The notes beneath the pieces were generated by a model. That model did no database searches, was not told where the DNA came from, and worked only from the letters and a program-made list of their open reading frames with translations. DNA of 44,617 nucleotides from Paenibacillus xylanexedens (GTDB lineage: Bacteria; Bacillota; Bacilli; Paenibacillales; Paenibacillaceae), in contig NZ_CP018621.1 of NCBI RefSeq assembly GCF_001908275.1, positions 1 to 44,617 of the forward strand. The letters run 5' to 3'. Positions within the stretch are counted from its first letter, which is position 1; the number at the start of each line of letters is the position of its first letter. Both the position numbers and the translations under genes were made by a program. Shown here in pieces: positions 32,770 through 41,150 of the stretch.

Positions 32770-33318
32770 TTGACTGAACAATATATTGCAAGTATTAAAA
32801 ATAACACAACAGGTACATGGGTAAGTGAAGTAACTCCTAATGAAAATATAACTCAATCATGGTTCAAACCTAAGATTATTCTTAGTTATAGTTCGACTCT
32901 TTTGAAAGAAGACCGCCTTATATTCAGAGAGAAAAAAGAAGCTGAAAGTGTGCTGAAAACATTAAACTCTATTTCTTCCGATACGTTCACTATCGTAATT
33001 GAAAAGGAAGATGTTATTGTGAGTGAAGACTTTCCTACTGTATGTGTAAAACCAGAACAATTTCGAGAATTGCTGACACAACAAATCAATGAATTTATAA
33101 GAATTGAAAAGAACGAAACTGGATTAGAGTATCAGCGAAAGTCGTACTTTGTACGTGGTCAGATTAAAATGATAACCCGTCTCATAGGCGATGAAAGGAG
33201 ATATGAGGAAACAGGGCGCAGCGACTATGAGTTCCTAACCTATTTAGTAAACAAGTATGAGTTGCTTGGGGTATATCGAATAAACGAGCTTAAAGTGGGG
33301 GGAGCAAAACATGATTAA
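32770..33318 (+). CDS. hypothetical protein, full-length member of a local duplication, 182 aa
   Basis: TTG at 32770 follows GAAAGGG. The N-terminal part is beta-rich (TWVSEVTPNENITQ, PKIILSYSSTLLK), and the C-terminal ~75 residues are helical and conserved in the truncated copy at 32545. No known domain. The end overlaps the next gene by 8 bases. Confidence 0.6.
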   Translation: MTEQYIASIKNNTTGTWVSEVTPNENITQSWFKPKIILSYSSTLLKEDRLIFREKKEAESVLKTLNSISSDTFTIVIEKEDVIVSEDFPTVCVKPEQFRELLTQQINEFIRIEKNETGLEYQRKSYFVRGQIKMITRLIGDERRYEETGRSDYEFLTYLVNKYELLGVYRINELKVGGAKHD

Positions 33319-33697
33319 AGTGGTAGAAGTGTTGCCAGGGCAGGAACCAGTTATAAAGGAAATACCGTCACTACATGGTACATATGGGCAAGAGCTGTTT
33401 AAGGAGCCCTGGCGCGATCATAGCAAGTTAGGTAATGATTTATATGTGGCCGTTGGAGATTCAGCGGCTCTTACCGGCAAGCCGGTTAACTTTACCCTTT
33501 CTTTCGGGTCGGCTCCGGTGAGCGTCTGCGGACCAGCCGTTTTTGTGACAAGGGTTTGGGAGAGCGGTGGCGAGACGTTTGACGAGTATAAGTCTCTGTT
33601 AGCCGGGGAAGCAGCGGCTATTGTGGAGTTGTTAAAAAGGGATCGGAGCCGATTCGATCCGAGTGAGTTTCATGAACTTCTAGGCTTGGAAATCTAA
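33311..33697 (+). CDS. hypothetical protein, possibly DUF3846-like, 128 aa
   Basis: ATG at 33311 follows GGGGGGAG and overlaps the preceding gene. The start IKVVEVLPGQEPVIKEIPS, then a DLYVAVGDSAALTGKPVN core and GPAVFVTRV strand, resembles the DUF3846 family of plasmid and phage proteins. The match is from memory of the pattern only. Function unknown. Confidence 0.6.
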   Translation: MIKVVEVLPGQEPVIKEIPSLHGTYGQELFKEPWRDHSKLGNDLYVAVGDSAALTGKPVNFTLSFGSAPVSVCGPAVFVTRVWESGGETFDEYKSLLAGEAAAIVELLKRDRSRFDPSEFHELLGLEI

Positions 33698-33833
33698 TGT
33701 TCGTCTTTTGAAGTAATCTGGATCCCAGGAAACCTTCTGCAGCAGCTCTTTTTTAGAGCAATACCCGAACGTTAAAATTATGGCCAACTAAAAAAAACGG
33801 CTGAGAGCCGAATATTAGCATGGGGGGGATTAA

Positions 33834-33962
33834 ATGTTCATTTCTCCAGAAGAGTATTCAAAACATGTCGATATCGGCTTAATCGTATTTGGAATCATTG
33901 CTGTTCTATTGTTCATCTTAATCTGTTATCGAGAAAAAAAAGCCAGAAAAAATAGATTCTGA
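33834..33962 (+). CDS. single-helix membrane peptide, 42 aa
   Basis: ATG at 33834 follows GGGGGGG. The helix IGLIVFGIIAVLLFILICY is followed by a basic REKKARKNRF tail. A terminator follows at once. It could be a membrane regulator or a small toxin-like peptide; nothing decides this. Confidence 0.6.
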   Translation: MFISPEEYSKHVDIGLIVFGIIAVLLFILICYREKKARKNRF

Positions 33963-33967
33963 TCCCG

Positions 33968-33992
33968 GCCAGCTATTGTAGCTGGCTTTTTA
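33968..33992. terminator. bidirectional terminator
   Basis: GCCAGCTA (33968-33975) pairs with TAGCTGGC (33979-33986), followed by T5. It lies between convergent genes. Confidence 0.85.
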
Positions 33993-33994
33993 TT

Positions 33995-34306
33995 TTAATG
34001 CTGTGTCCAATAGTCGATATTATGGATCGGTTCGATGGGGGTAGCTTTGGGTTCAACGATTTCCCAACCTTGTAGTATTTTAATAGACTCGACTTGTTTT
34101 TTGTTGTCCCAGGTAATAAAGAGCTGGTCTTCCAGACGAATTAAGCACTTTTGGATCTCGCCGTTGGATTTACCCGTTTTATTCATTAACTCTTGCATGG
34201 AAGGCATTCTCCTACGCGCAACGGAATAGTTGTAGAGGATTCTATGGATCTTGCGCTCTAAATCTGAAAGCATCGCAGCAGCTCCTAAGCTATTTGAATA
34301 CTTCAA
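33995..34306 (-). CDS. winged-helix DNA-binding protein, 103 aa
   Basis: Residues about 14-75 fit a winged helix with an HTH (MPSMQELMNKTGKSNGEIQK, then LEDQLFITWDN wing), similar to LexA/MarR-type small HTH proteins. The C-terminal tail is P/I-rich. A 63-base piece of its 3' end is duplicated at 34679-34741. Target unknown. Confidence 0.65.
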   Translation of the reverse strand: MKYSNSLGAAAMLSDLERKIHRILYNYSVARRRMPSMQELMNKTGKSNGEIQKCLIRLEDQLFITWDNKKQVESIKILQGWEIVEPKATPIEPIHNIDYWTQH

Positions 34307-34330
34307 TTATAAGAGAACGCATGTTCCTTT

Positions 34331-34516
34331 TCAAGATTGCATAAATTGAAGTGAGTCTGTGAGTATATATATTCTATCTCTATTTTTTGATACAACAGTT
34401 ATGTTGTCTCCATAATGCGATATATCATGAGTTAGTAAGTCAAATTCAACTTCGTTTTGGATTTTTCTTTCGCCATCTTCAAGTTCAACCGATGTAGCTT
34501 TCAACATAAAAGTCAT
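34331..34516 (-). CDS. hypothetical protein, 61 aa
   Basis: ATG at 34516 follows AAGGAGATC. The small protein is beta-rich (NEVEFDLLTHDISHY, DNITVVSKNRDRIYIL). Its promoter and ribosome site are part of a duplicated block (about 34505-34640 and 35028-35160). Confidence 0.55.
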   Translation of the reverse strand: MTFMLKATSVELEDGERKIQNEVEFDLLTHDISHYGDNITVVSKNRDRIYILTDSLQFMQS

Positions 34517-34745
34517 TTGAGATCTCCTTCAGAATGAATAGTGCCTATAATCTTATCACATTTAGATATTTATAGTAAATTCATTATCCATACCTCCATT
34601 CTCTCTATAACGTACAGTTTATAAGCGGGAGCCTGTTAAATACATATTATTGTATTACCGATGGAATTGCGGCGTAGGTCCAATAGTCGATATTATGGAT
34701 CGGTTCGATGGGGGTAGCTTTGGATTCAACGATTTCCCAGGATTT
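34505..34745. repeat. mosaic of duplicated fragments
   Basis: 34505-34640 repeats 35028-35160, the region upstream of the AbrB-like gene. 34652-34675 repeats the AbrB-like coding bases near 35260-35283. 34679-34741 repeats 34008-34070 from the winged-helix gene. The joins are abrupt, so this is a recombination scar with pseudogene pieces. Confidence 0.8.
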
Positions 34746-34850
34746 ACCCAACTTCTCGTCCTGCATCCTAGCAAAATGCCCGGCTCCCCGATTCTTAGGG
34801 TGGAGTTTAGGTACGTACGTCTCATACGGTCCAATTCAGTAGGATTCATA

Positions 34851-35027
34851 CTACTTACCCTCCCAACGATGACCACAATCACGGCACTCATGGAACAACA
34901 CTTGCTCGACAACATAATCCACCAGTGAACGAATCTCACCGTTCTCAACTAAAGCAGATCCTCTTATGTTCACACGACTATACACATCATTACTTTCACA
35001 GTTGACACATTCCATGAACATTCTCAT
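34851..35027 (-). CDS. small zinc-ribbon protein, 58 aa
   Basis: ATG at 35027 ends at TAG in 34853-34851. The protein has CVNC (residues 7-10) and CRDC (48-51) followed by GHRWEG, a common ending of small zinc ribbons. The ribosome site AAGGAGA lies 13 bases before the ATG and belongs to the duplicated block, so the gene may have gained a new promoter by duplication. A later Met (residue 3 or 5) could be the original start. Confidence 0.6.
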   Translation of the reverse strand: MRMFMECVNCESNDVYSRVNIRGSALVENGEIRSLVDYVVEQVLFHECRDCGHRWEGK

Positions 35028-35202
35028 AAGTCATTTGAGTTCTCCTTCAGAATGAATAGTATTTATAATCTTATCAAACAAATTAGATATCTATAGCAAA
35101 TTCATTATCCATACCTCCATTCTCTCTATAACGTACAGTTTATAAGGGATTGGCTATTAAGTACATATGGTACAATAAGGAAAAATAGGTGAAGGAGTAG
35201 TT

Positions 35203-35727
35203 ATGAAAAAAGATAGAAATACGGGAATGGTACGCAAGATAGATGCATTGGGGCGTATTGTGCTGCCGATGGAATTGCGGCGTGTACTTGGAATTGAGAT
35301 TGGCGATCCGCTTGAATATTTTGTTGATGATGATAATGTACGTCTGACACTGAGGACATATCGAACCCAGGAATGCATGTTTTGTTTAACAACCGTTGAG
35401 CTGTCTTATTTTAAGGAATATTTCATCTGTGGTTCATGTTTAGAACAGGTTTCCGGAAACGAGAAATTGCCTGAAGAGGTAGCGGCATCCGATCCGGAAG
35501 TGGCCGCTACGTTGGAAGAAGTAAACACTGAAAAAGAAATAGCGATTAAACCAAAATGGGCACGAAGCAAGGAAACAATCCTCCTGCTGGCTAAGGTTAT
35601 GGAACAGTACCCGGATGCACCACAAAAAAAGTGGGCCGAGCTGGTGGGTATATCCCAGGGCCGAGTCAGTCAGTTAGTGAAAAAATTGAATACAGCCGAC
35701 CGATCTCCTGGATCTGGTGAACACTGA
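35203..35727 (+). CDS. AbrB-like regulator with zinc ribbon and C-terminal HTH, 174 aa
   Basis: ATG at 35203 follows GGAG. Residues 6-50 form an AbrB/SpoVT swapped-hairpin domain (GMVRKIDALGRIVLPMELRR, then GDPLEYF). Residues 62-86 hold CLFC-type knuckles (CMFC and CGSC). The C-terminal ~50 residues carry an HTH (KKWAELVGISQGRVSQLVKKL). The three-domain build is unlike plain AbrB (about 95 aa). It probably represses plasmid genes in response to growth state. Confidence 0.8.
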   Translation: MKKDRNTGMVRKIDALGRIVLPMELRRVLGIEIGDPLEYFVDDDNVRLTLRTYRTQECMFCLTTVELSYFKEYFICGSCLEQVSGNEKLPEEVAASDPEVAATLEEVNTEKEIAIKPKWARSKETILLLAKVMEQYPDAPQKKWAELVGISQGRVSQLVKKLNTADRSPGSGEH

Positions 35728-35760
35728 TGGATAAAGAATTGCTTCGGCTGCTTGGATTGC

Positions 35761-35785
35761 CAGACGCCGGTTCTTTTTGATCTTG
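35761..35785 (+). repeat. small remnant of the structured-RNA terminator
   Basis: GACGCCGGTTCTTTTTGATC matches the end of the 380-nt RNA copies (near 4262-4280) but lacks the 5' stem arm. It suggests a deleted fourth copy. Confidence 0.45.
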
Positions 35786-35965
35786 CTGAACATTGCTCCA
35801 GTTATTTTCCCGTGGGTCTGAAGGTGAGTACGTACCCTATGATCGAGTAAGTGGATATTTCAAAAAAAGAGAACGTGCGAAAGGTTATGAAGGAATATGA
35901 GCAAGCGCAGATGATAGGGGAAGGATAATAGCATGCCTAGCACATAATTAGCTAGGCTTGTTAGT

Positions 35966-36367
35966 TTAGTAAATTAAATATCCTGTCTCCTTATACTCTA
36001 CGAATACGACATCTTCCTCAGCTTGCGGCTCCCCACTAATCTTCGAATTAGATACAGCCCTTTCTATCGCTTCCAGACGTACTTTTTCGTCCGTAGGATC
36101 GGCCACTTTCAAATCAAATGTCCGACGAGTCCCCCCCTCGAACGTAACAGTGCAAAGATAGTGATGCATAATCGTCCGATATGCCGCGTCTTCCAACGTG
36201 GGCAGTGCATTAAGTTGATCACGAATGACATCAATTTCGGTCTGAATCACAGACATTTCATCCAGATCCATTGCCGGACTGACTTTTAGCGCCAAATTCA
36301 GCATTTCATTCGTCAATACCACACGTTTTTCATTGATTTCCTTCACTTTTTTATAATTCATTCTCAC
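35966..36367 (-). CDS. hypothetical protein, 133 aa
   Basis: The ATG at 36367 overlaps the last base of the upstream gene, so both are coupled. An N-terminal helical part (VKEINEKRVVLTNEMLNLAL, then IQTEIDVIRDQLNAL) precedes a beta-rich C-terminus. No known domain. Probably cotranscribed with the RHH-like gene. Confidence 0.6.
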   Translation of the reverse strand: MRMNYKKVKEINEKRVVLTNEMLNLALKVSPAMDLDEMSVIQTEIDVIRDQLNALPTLEDAAYRTIMHHYLCTVTFEGGTRRTFDLKVADPTDEKVRLEAIERAVSNSKISGEPQAEEDVVFVEYKETGYLIY

Positions 36368-36570
36368 TAATCCCCCTTATTATCGTTGTGCAACCTACGG
36401 AAGTAGTCCGCATAACTCTCGTATGTACCGTCTGCTATCTCCTGATCGATCTTAGCCCATTCGTTTTCTGGCAAGTTGATTCGGAGCGGTTTTGACTGCC
36501 CCATCTTCTTCCGGCCTGCGCCTTCCCTTGCACCACCATAATTTTTATTGTGATATCCTTGTCTTGCCAT
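36367..36570 (-). CDS. small RHH-like DNA-binding protein, 67 aa
   Basis: Starts MARQGYHNKNYGGAREGAGR, a basic lead found in many small plasmid and phage RHH proteins. A strand-helix-helix follows (KPLRINLPENEWAKIDQEI, then YESYADYFRRL). ATG at 36570 follows GGAGTGAG. It likely represses its own operon. Confidence 0.65.
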   Translation of the reverse strand: MARQGYHNKNYGGAREGAGRKKMGQSKPLRINLPENEWAKIDQEIADGTYESYADYFRRLHNDNKGD

Positions 36571-36850
36571 AATCTCACTCCTGCAACACTTATTTCAAAA
36601 ATAACCTCTGAATTCATTGTACTGCAGATTCTTGAAAAAAGCAACGTTTTTCATTCTCGCAGGAATTTTGATTTTTGTTGCACATTTCAAAATACGTACC
36701 CTGATACATGTCGCATCTTTCAAACCGGAATATAAAAAAAAAGGGCCCACCCTTATTAAAATGTACTTTACAAGGGGGTACATTTCATATTCCGGGCAGG
36801 CTCTCGCTTATTGATCAACCTGACCTCCGATTAGACCGGACCCTGACGTA

Positions 36851-36884
36851 GGCGCTCTCATGGATTGTTGGGGGAGCGCCTTTT
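36851..36884 (+). terminator. hairpin terminator in a gene-poor stretch
   Basis: GGCGCTC (36851-36857) pairs with GAGCGCC (36874-36880) followed by TTTT. The design and loop TGGATTGTTGGG recur at 37485 and 42098. The stretch 36571-37000 has no supportable gene; a 65-codon plus-strand frame at 36617 lacks a ribosome site. Confidence 0.7.
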
Positions 36885-37021
36885 AGTAATTGAAACAGCC
36901 TAGCCAGCCAGATCAAGACTTGTCTCTTGGCGAGAAGTTCGCTTCACTACTCGATTAATTAAGATCCATTTATACTATAAGAGTAAGGTAATCAAACTTA
37001 ATGAAGCGGGAGCGTGTTACT

Positions 37022-37474
37022 ATGAAAACAGAAGTGATATTGCATTCAGGAATCTATCGTTTCAAATGGCCTTATCTTACGAGCCACTTGGTTCCAAATG
37101 ATGCAGGGGAAGTCACGGTCTATGATTGTGACGTAGAAATGAGAGTTGGGCAGGATGAAGATTTAAAAGAGGGCAAATTAGTTACAATCATTATTACTTC
37201 TTACAGTCCTCCAGGTGTTCAAAATAGAATTGAACACATTGCTACAAAAATTCGGATAGCGTTCTTTGATCATATCTTCCATGAACGCCACTATGAAAAA
37301 CCGATTGTGCCTGAAGAAAGCATACGCTGGATTGAACAGCATCTATTCTCAAAAGGTAGCAGTCCGGGGGATACCTCGTATGATCAAAGCCTGGAAGTCA
37401 CGATGCAATGGGATGCGAAGAAACACGCTTACAGTGGGCCATCCTGGACGAAAGCTCCAAGCATCTATAACTGA
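37022..37474 (+). CDS. hypothetical protein, 150 aa
   Basis: ATG at 37022 follows GGGAGCG; an upstream ATG at 37001 overlaps this site. The protein is mixed alpha-beta with a VEMRVGQDEDLKEG region and an acidic character. No family recognised. A terminator and the GGTT-AACC palindrome pair follow. Confidence 0.6.
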   Translation: MKTEVILHSGIYRFKWPYLTSHLVPNDAGEVTVYDCDVEMRVGQDEDLKEGKLVTIIITSYSPPGVQNRIEHIATKIRIAFFDHIFHERHYEKPIVPEESIRWIEQHLFSKGSSPGDTSYDQSLEVTMQWDAKKHAYSGPSWTKAPSIYN

Positions 37475-37484
37475 GTATGAGATC

Positions 37485-37555
37485 GGCGCTCCTGGATTCC
37501 GGGAGCGCCTTTTTTCGTTCTGCCTGGTTTAAACCAGGCGGGATGGTTACAACCA
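37485..37555. repeat. terminator plus paired GGTT-AACC palindromes, copy 2
   Basis: GGCGCTCC/GGAGCGCC with six T (37485-37515) is followed by the perfect CCTGGTTTAAACCAGG (37523-37538) and TGGTTACAACCA (37544-37555). The same order occurs at 42098-42164. Confidence 0.65.
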
Positions 37556-37625
37556 ATGGATGTTAAAAGGAATCAACCTGGCAAAGCGTTATAATCTGGA
37601 ACAAACAACTTATGATGAAAATACA

Positions 37626-38706
37626 TGACGGATTGTAATATGAAGTGCGACACCTACTGGAAATAAATAAAAAAGGCCCATGGCCGGATTCGTGTAGAAT
37701 GAAAGTTCTCACACCCCATTCACACAAGGAGAATCCACCATGAGCTACACACATCTTAGCATAATCGAACGCAGCAAGCTAGAAATCCTCCACCAGCAGG
37801 GCAAAAGCTCACGAGCGATCGCAAAGGAGCTGGGCAGACACCCTTCGACCATTTGCCGTGAATTAGAGCGTACAGCTTCATCCGAATCCTATGAAGCGGA
37901 ACAAGCTCAACATGCTTATCAGAAACGTCGTAAAGCCTCGATATCCAACGGTAAATGGTCCGATACACTGGCTGCTTCGCTTGAGGAAAAACTCGACGCC
38001 ACATGGTCTCCTGAACAAATCACGGAACGTTTCCGCGTCGATGGTCTGCCGGTGGTCTCCTTTAAAACCATCTATCGCTGGATCTACGCAGGACGTCTGG
38101 TTCAAGGCACATTACAGGTCTTACGTCATAAAGGGAAGCGCCAGAAACCCGCAGAAACCCGCGGTAAATTCGCCATAGGCAGAACCATTTCAGAACGTCC
38201 GAAAGAGGTCCGTTCTCGTAAAACGTTTGGACACTGGGAACTGGATACCGTCGTATCGGGTCGAGGGAAAAGTAAAGGCTGTGTGGCCACACTCATTGAA
38301 CGTAAAACGCGTCTGTATACCGCGATTCTCATGCCAGATCGTACCGCATTGTCCATGGAGATCGCACTTGGTGTAGCCATCTCACAGTACCCCACAGGGA
38401 CGTTCCTCACGACTACAGCTGACCGGGGCAAGGAGTTTGCTTGCTATGCCAACCTGGAAACGACCCATGGCCTGCAGGTTTATTTTGCTGACCCCTATTC
38501 ATCCTGGCAACGGGGTTCCAACGAAAATGGGAATGGGTTACTTCGAGAGTTCCACCCCAAGGGCACTGATTTCGCTCAAGTGGAGGATGAAGATCTCGTC
38601 CACTCCCTAGATTTAATCAATAACAGACCCCGAAAATGCTTGGGGTGGAAAACCGCTCACGAATCTTTCACAGAGGAACTGTCGCACTTGGTTTGACAAT
38701 CCGTCA
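37626..38706 (+). mobile_element. IS30-family insertion sequence, 1081 bp
   Basis: Imperfect inverted ends of about 26 bases start TGACGGATTGT at 37626 and close at 38706, and both ends also share AAGTGCGACA. A CA dinucleotide flanks both ends (37624-37625 and 38707-38708), consistent with a 2-bp target duplication. Length is normal for IS30 elements. Confidence 0.9.
37740..38696 (+). CDS. IS30 family transposase, 318 aa
   Basis: ATG at 37740 follows AAGGAG. The N-terminal HTH (HLSIIERSKLEILHQQGKSS, then IAKELGRHPSTICRELER) fits IS30. The DDE catalytic core shows GHWELDTVVSGRG (first D), TTADRGKEFA (second D) and the E in QRGSNENGNGLLREFHPKG, with DPYSSWQRGSNEN typical of IS30. The reading frame is intact, so the element may be active. 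Confidence 0.95.
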   Translation: MSYTHLSIIERSKLEILHQQGKSSRAIAKELGRHPSTICRELERTASSESYEAEQAQHAYQKRRKASISNGKWSDTLAASLEEKLDATWSPEQITERFRVDGLPVVSFKTIYRWIYAGRLVQGTLQVLRHKGKRQKPAETRGKFAIGRTISERPKEVRSRKTFGHWELDTVVSGRGKSKGCVATLIERKTRLYTAILMPDRTALSMEIALGVAISQYPTGTFLTTTADRGKEFACYANLETTHGLQVYFADPYSSWQRGSNENGNGLLREFHPKGTDFAQVEDEDLVHSLDLINNRPRKCLGWKTAHESFTEELSHLV

Positions 38707-38948
38707 CATAATAAAAAGCCCGGTTTTGCTTCCTTCAGCTTGAGTTTGAAAACCCTGAAATCATCTTCTGCAATTTTATACGAGAGTGAGCAGCTATGAA
38801 TGAGGGAAGTAGGGCGTAAACAGCGGCCGATTTGCTTATGATGTTGTATCTGGATCGATAGGCAAGCTGCTTACGCTTTACGCTCCACTGATAAATTCAT
38901 GGCTGGCTTACTTATATTGGCTATGTGCAGAAGAAAGGAGGGGTTGCA

Positions 38949-39110
38949 ATGAAGCGATTCAAATCTATCATTCGTTCTATGTGGACAGGCTTGAAATGGG
39001 CTCGTCGTCGTGCTTGCGGTTTTCTAAAATCTCGTGAAGGACGGCAAATGCTGATTCAAATGGTCATCGTTTGGGGCGGGGATATTATCAAGCACTTCTT
39101 AGGTCAGTAA
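38949..39110 (+). CDS. short cationic peptide, 53 aa
   Basis: The ATG at 38949 follows AAAGGAGGGG. The peptide is basic and amphipathic (SIIRSMWTGLKWARRRA) with a hydrophobic C-terminal half (MLIQMVIVWGGDIIKHFL). It may be a small membrane-active or bacteriocin-like peptide; no family is recognised. A terminator follows, then copy 2 of the structured RNA. The 240 bases upstream to the IS30 end show no other gene. Confidence 0.5.
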   Translation: MKRFKSIIRSMWTGLKWARRRACGFLKSREGRQMLIQMVIVWGGDIIKHFLGQ

Positions 39111-39115
39111 TTCAA

Positions 39116-39156
39116 AAGCGTTCAGGTGGAGCTGTTCCACTTGGGCGTTTTTTGTT
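39116..39156 (+). terminator. terminator after the cationic peptide gene
   Basis: GCGTTCAGGTGGA pairs with TCCACTTGGGCG (imperfect), followed by six T. Confidence 0.7.
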
Positions 39157-39169
39157 TGGCCGAAGTGAA

Positions 39170-39547
39170 GGTCTGAAGAACGATCGGGGCTGATGCTACC
39201 GGCTCTAATGCGGCAAGAGCGGCCGCCCAAGAGCCGGTACGCCCCGCTGCGGGGTTACTTGGCCCGATAACCAGAGCGCCTAAACCGGGAAAGAGCGCCC
39301 CGGCCAAGGCGCTCTAGGTTCCTGTGCCGCGCTTTACACCCCACACGGAGCCAAGGTCAAAGGCGGCATGCTGGGGAAGCTCGGGGAAGGCATGGCAGCA
39401 TCATGAACGCTCCGCGCTGCTACGCTTATCATCAAGCGGCCACGCTGAAGGGCAAGCACCATGATTCCGCTGCGCTGCATCATCGTGCAAGGGCTTTGTG
39501 AGCTGAAGCAGGGAAGGAAGGAGAGAACCGGCATACGCCGGTTCTTT
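39170..39547 (+). ncRNA. large structured RNA, copy 2 of 3
   Basis: Homologous along its whole length to 3897-4276. The TACCGGCTCT/AGAGCCGGTA stem (39197-39206/39230-39239) differs from copy 1 by one compensated pair. The GCATGGC/GCCACGC stem holds one A-C mismatch, an intermediate state. It ends with the same terminator. The leader domain and cargo gene of the other copies are absent; a lipoprotein gene follows instead. Confidence 0.75.
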
Positions 39548-39666
39548 GGTTGAAACTATATAACATAAATTTAACTTTAATCGTAAATAATGTTAATGTT
39601 ATGTCATTCTTAGGTTCATTTGCTCTGATATAATTTCTGCTAGGTAGAAGAAAGGAGATTTTAGGA

Positions 39667-40269
39667 TTGAAAAAAGTACTCGGTGTATTGATGGTGTTGA
39701 GTTTTATCTTGCTTTTAGGATGTGGTGGATCAGGTAAGCCTGCAACCGATACGCAAGGTTCGGGTGAGTCTCCCAGTAAACAAGTAACAACACAGCAAAA
39801 TAGTGAATACTGTACTGTAGAGCGTACAAGTTTGGATAGTGAAACTGAAAATTATTTCTATGGAACTTGGGAAGTTGAGAAGCTTTTAGGATTTGCAAAT
39901 TCATATAATGATGCTTCTGAATATCCAACAGGGCAGAAGTTTATCGGAGATGAACTAATCATCAAAAAAGACTTATTTTCATCAAAAGGAATTAAAAACT
40001 ACAGTCAATATCAAACTGAACTAAGAAACCCATTATATGAGGTTACAGCGACATGCAATAATAAAGATTCTTTTTATAGATCATATAAAATAGATATTCC
40101 AGACTTAAATAAAAATGATGTAGTAAAAGCAATAGATGTAAGTAACCCTTCTACAAAAATGAGTATACCTGTAAGTTTAAGTTTTTTTGTTGTTAATAAC
40201 GAGAGGCTTATCTTGATATCAGAGGCAACTATTTTTGAGCTTAAGAAGATCTCGGATACAATGAATTAA
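39667..40269 (+). CDS. lipoprotein of unknown function, 200 aa
   Basis: TTG at 39667 follows AAAGGAGATT. Signal with lipobox LLLGC puts lipid on Cys19. An S/T/Q-rich linker leads to a beta-rich domain with a YFYGTWEVEKLLGFAN segment reminiscent of small lipocalin-like 'GTW' folds. The gene is more A/T-rich than its neighbours. Function unknown. Confidence 0.75.
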   Translation: MKKVLGVLMVLSFILLLGCGGSGKPATDTQGSGESPSKQVTTQQNSEYCTVERTSLDSETENYFYGTWEVEKLLGFANSYNDASEYPTGQKFIGDELIIKKDLFSSKGIKNYSQYQTELRNPLYEVTATCNNKDSFYRSYKIDIPDLNKNDVVKAIDVSNPSTKMSIPVSLSFFVVNNERLILISEATIFELKKISDTMN

Positions 40270-40346
40270 GGTTATGTATAGGTTCTGTGCTGCTATAATA
40301 GATGATGTAAAAGAAGCCGAGGATGTCCTATAAAATTCTGACAATG

Positions 40347-40380
40347 CAAGAAGGTCAGCCTAAAGGCTGACCTTCTTGTT
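40347..40380. terminator. bidirectional terminator between lipoprotein and lysozyme genes
   Basis: CAAGAAGGTCAGCC (40347-40360) pairs with GGCTGACCTTCTTG (40365-40378). Confidence 0.85.
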
Positions 40381-40400
40381 ATGTTACAACATGATTGAAA

Positions 40401-41000
40401 CTAAAGTGAATATACTGGAAATTTGTGAGTATAAGGCTGCCCTTTACAAAATAAAGTTGCTTCTTCATTTCTTCGTCTTGTTAAGTTTCTGTCATATGAA
40501 AATGCTTTGCTGACTAGTTTCGAACAATTATCTTTTTCTACATCTGAACGTGGGCCTTGAAAAGACGCATATATCAGCTTGTATGCAAGAAGATTTTTTA
40601 CATCAGCGGTTGCAAGCACTTTAGGACCTCCATTAAAAGTCAGCGAAACAAGTGCATCAAACTGAGCTTGTGACAAAGACATACCAGCAGGAAGTGTCAA
40701 ATTATTTACTCTTTGTACAGCCTCTGCGGTATCATTGGTAAAAAATGTATTTGCCTGAGACTCAGAAATTGGAGAAGTATAACTTAGTTTCAAAGAAGTT
40801 GATAGAGCATTAGCTTCTGCTTGGGTTAGAAGAGAATCATTTGGATTACCTGTTGTGTTTTTCTTATATGTTTTGCTCGTTGTTATAAGATGTCCCCATC
40901 CAACTGTTGGATACCCATAGGGGTCTCCATAGAATTTTAAGGAAAATCCCTCATGCGATTTAATAAGGGCTTTTCCACTAGCGCCTAAAACATTTGCCAT
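40401..41000 (-). CDS. T4-type lysozyme (glycoside hydrolase 24), 199 aa
   Basis: The start is ATG at 41000, 8 bases after AGGAG. Catalytic residues fit the T4 lysozyme triad with exact spacing: E17 (KSHEGFSLKFY), D26 (GDPYGYP) and T32 (PTVGWGH). A GGP-type loop and a C-terminal helical region complete the domain. No signal peptide is present, so it acts from inside or needs a holin; none is adjacent. A promoter motif shared with the sigma operon lies ~110 bases upstream, suggesting sigma-dependent expression. Confidence 0.9.
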   Translation of the reverse strand: MANVLGASGKALIKSHEGFSLKFYGDPYGYPTVGWGHLITTSKTYKKNTTGNPNDSLLTQAEANALSTSLKLSYTSPISESQANTFFTNDTAEAVQRVNNLTLPAGMSLSQAQFDALVSLTFNGGPKVLATADVKNLLAYKLIYASFQGPRSDVEKDNCSKLVSKAFSYDRNLTRRRNEEATLFCKGQPYTHKFPVYSL

Positions 41001-41105
41001 AATAATCACTCCTGAAGTTATTTTTAGTAGAAGAACAATAGGGAGGAATCATAGCCAGAACACCATTCCCAAGTTTTCTGCAATGCCGTATTGCCTTCAC
41101 ATATG

Positions 41106-41139
41106 TATAAAGAGAAGTGAGTCTCTTTTTTTACAACCA
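41106..41139 (-). promoter_or_regulatory. SigO-like promoter motif upstream of lysozyme
   Basis: Read on the minus strand it contains TGGTTGTAAAAA, then after a short variable part CTCA and TTCTCTTTATA. It matches 28 or more of 34 bases at 41972-41939, upstream of the sigma operon. Confidence 0.65.
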
Positions 41140-41150
41140 CTCTCTAAATT

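Noticed and set aside
36617..36814. 65-codon plus-strand frame with a hydrophobic start
   Set aside because: No ribosome site and it lies in the divergent promoter region of the RHH-like gene; possible but unsupported.
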